Positions 63,768 through 64,000 of a stretch of DNA of 64,000 nucleotides are shown piece by piece (within the stretch, counting starts at the first letter, position 1; the number at the start of each line of letters is the position of its first letter). The notes beneath the pieces were generated by a model. It searched no databases and was not told the DNA's origin. It worked only from the letters and a program-made list of their open reading frames with translations. The stretch covers positions 1 to 64,000 of the forward strand of contig JAQTXA010000013.1 of assembly GCA_028689025.1 (NCBI GenBank), read 5' to 3'. Origin of the DNA: Aliarcobacter sp. (lineage in GTDB: Bacteria > Campylobacterota > Campylobacteria > Campylobacterales > Arcobacteraceae). A program made the position numbers and the translations under genes.

Positions 63768-64000
63768 TTATAACCCCGCATATAATTTTAATCTTTTCTT
63801 TATCTAATCCATAATACATTGGTAACCTTAATAATCTATTACTCTCTGTTGTTGTAAACTCATCAATACCATCTAATTTACCAAACTTTAGTCCAGCGGG
63901 TGCAGAGTGTAAAGGCACATAGTGAAAAACAGCATTGATTTCATTTTTTTTTAAATATTCAAGCAGCTCTGTTCTAGTATCAAGATTTTTCACCTTGATA
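63745..64000 (-). CDS. C-terminal end of a sugar aminotransferase (WecE/RffA-like), cut by the window
   Basis: The frame is open to the right edge, and the track GTG at 63993 is internal, not a start. The visible about 84 residues include VFHYVPLHSAPAGLKFG and RLLRLPMYYGLD, which match the end of WecE/FdtB-type enzymes that make dTDP-4-amino-4,6-dideoxygalactose or a relative. It is the first gene of the operon that can be seen. No other dTDP-sugar gene lies in the window, so its partners must be further right. Confidence 0.82.
   Translation of the reverse strand, partial: IKVKNLDTRTELLEYLKKNEINAVFHYVPLHSAPAGLKFGKLDGIDEFTTTESNRLLRLPMYYGLDKEKIKIICGVINEYFKIY

Noticed and set aside
63745-63993. 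Complete 82-residue gene starting at 63993
   Set aside because: The GTG is internal. The frame is open to the window edge and the sequence is only the C-terminus of a sugar aminotransferase.

Overview
This 64 kb window is AT-rich and densely coded. Every family recognised points to a flagellated campylobacterotan (epsilonproteobacterium) close to Arcobacter. The signs are an epsilon-type pair of FlgE-like hook proteins, a remote CheZ, the HP0958/FlgZ zinc-ribbon protein, Cache-domain chemoreceptors, and a rimM-KH-rpsP-ffh-(rluD)-waaA-flgZ-NIF3-glyQ-purE-U32 gene order. I recall nearly that order from Campylobacter jejuni (about Cj0701 to Cj0712). No tRNA, rRNA, CRISPR array, transposase or phage gene was seen.

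Layout. (1) 1-12.4 kb, minus strand: a chemotaxis/flagellar block read cheY, cheZ, flgF, flgB, fliF, fliG, fliH, fliN, flgD, flgE1, flgE2, a small coiled-coil membrane protein and a TPR protein cut by the window edge. flgG and two uncharacterised genes run the other way (12.5-14.7 kb). (2) 14.7-25 kb, minus strand: translation and protein-targeting genes (rimM, KH protein, rpsP, ffh), then pseudouridine synthase, waaA, flgZ-like, NIF3, glyQ, glutaredoxin-like, purE, a GT9-like gene and a U32 peptidase-like gene. (3) 25-33.6 kb, minus strand: a double-Cache chemoreceptor with a CZB zinc domain and a CheR-tether-like C-terminus, recN, nadK, and the str operon rpsL-rpsG-fusA without tuf. (4) 33.8-40.3 kb: an MFS transporter and an alpha/beta hydrolase on plus, then a 570-bp gene-free, strongly structured element with imperfect terminal inverted repeats. 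After it come a METTL21-like methyltransferase, ywbE, an unknown gene, a second chemoreceptor and a secreted stand-alone Cache protein, all on minus. (5) 40.4-64 kb, minus strand: one long surface-polysaccharide (O-antigen type) operon, open at the right edge and closed by a strong hairpin terminator at 40.4 kb.

The polysaccharide locus encodes several sugar-nucleotide routes. fnlA-fnlB-fnlC for UDP-L-FucNAc sits directly against a HisF-like, HisH-like and amidotransferase trio that makes acetamidino groups. rfbF-rfbG-reductase-rfbH serves a CDP-3,6-dideoxyhexose. A WbpI-type epimerase and a WbpE-type aminotransferase suggest a diacetamido uronic acid. There are also four cytosolic glycosyltransferases or initiating transferases, a Wzx flippase, a Wzy-like polymerase and a GT-C-like membrane protein. 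The predicted product is a Wzy-dependent glycan with amidino and dideoxy sugars.

Many genes start with TTG behind a good ribosome-binding site, and several track starts are revised here. The observations I find most worth checking are the structured element at 35.8-36.4 kb, the CheZ with three FliM-like N-terminal motifs, the secreted Cache protein beside a chemoreceptor, and the FucNAm-type sugar cassette.
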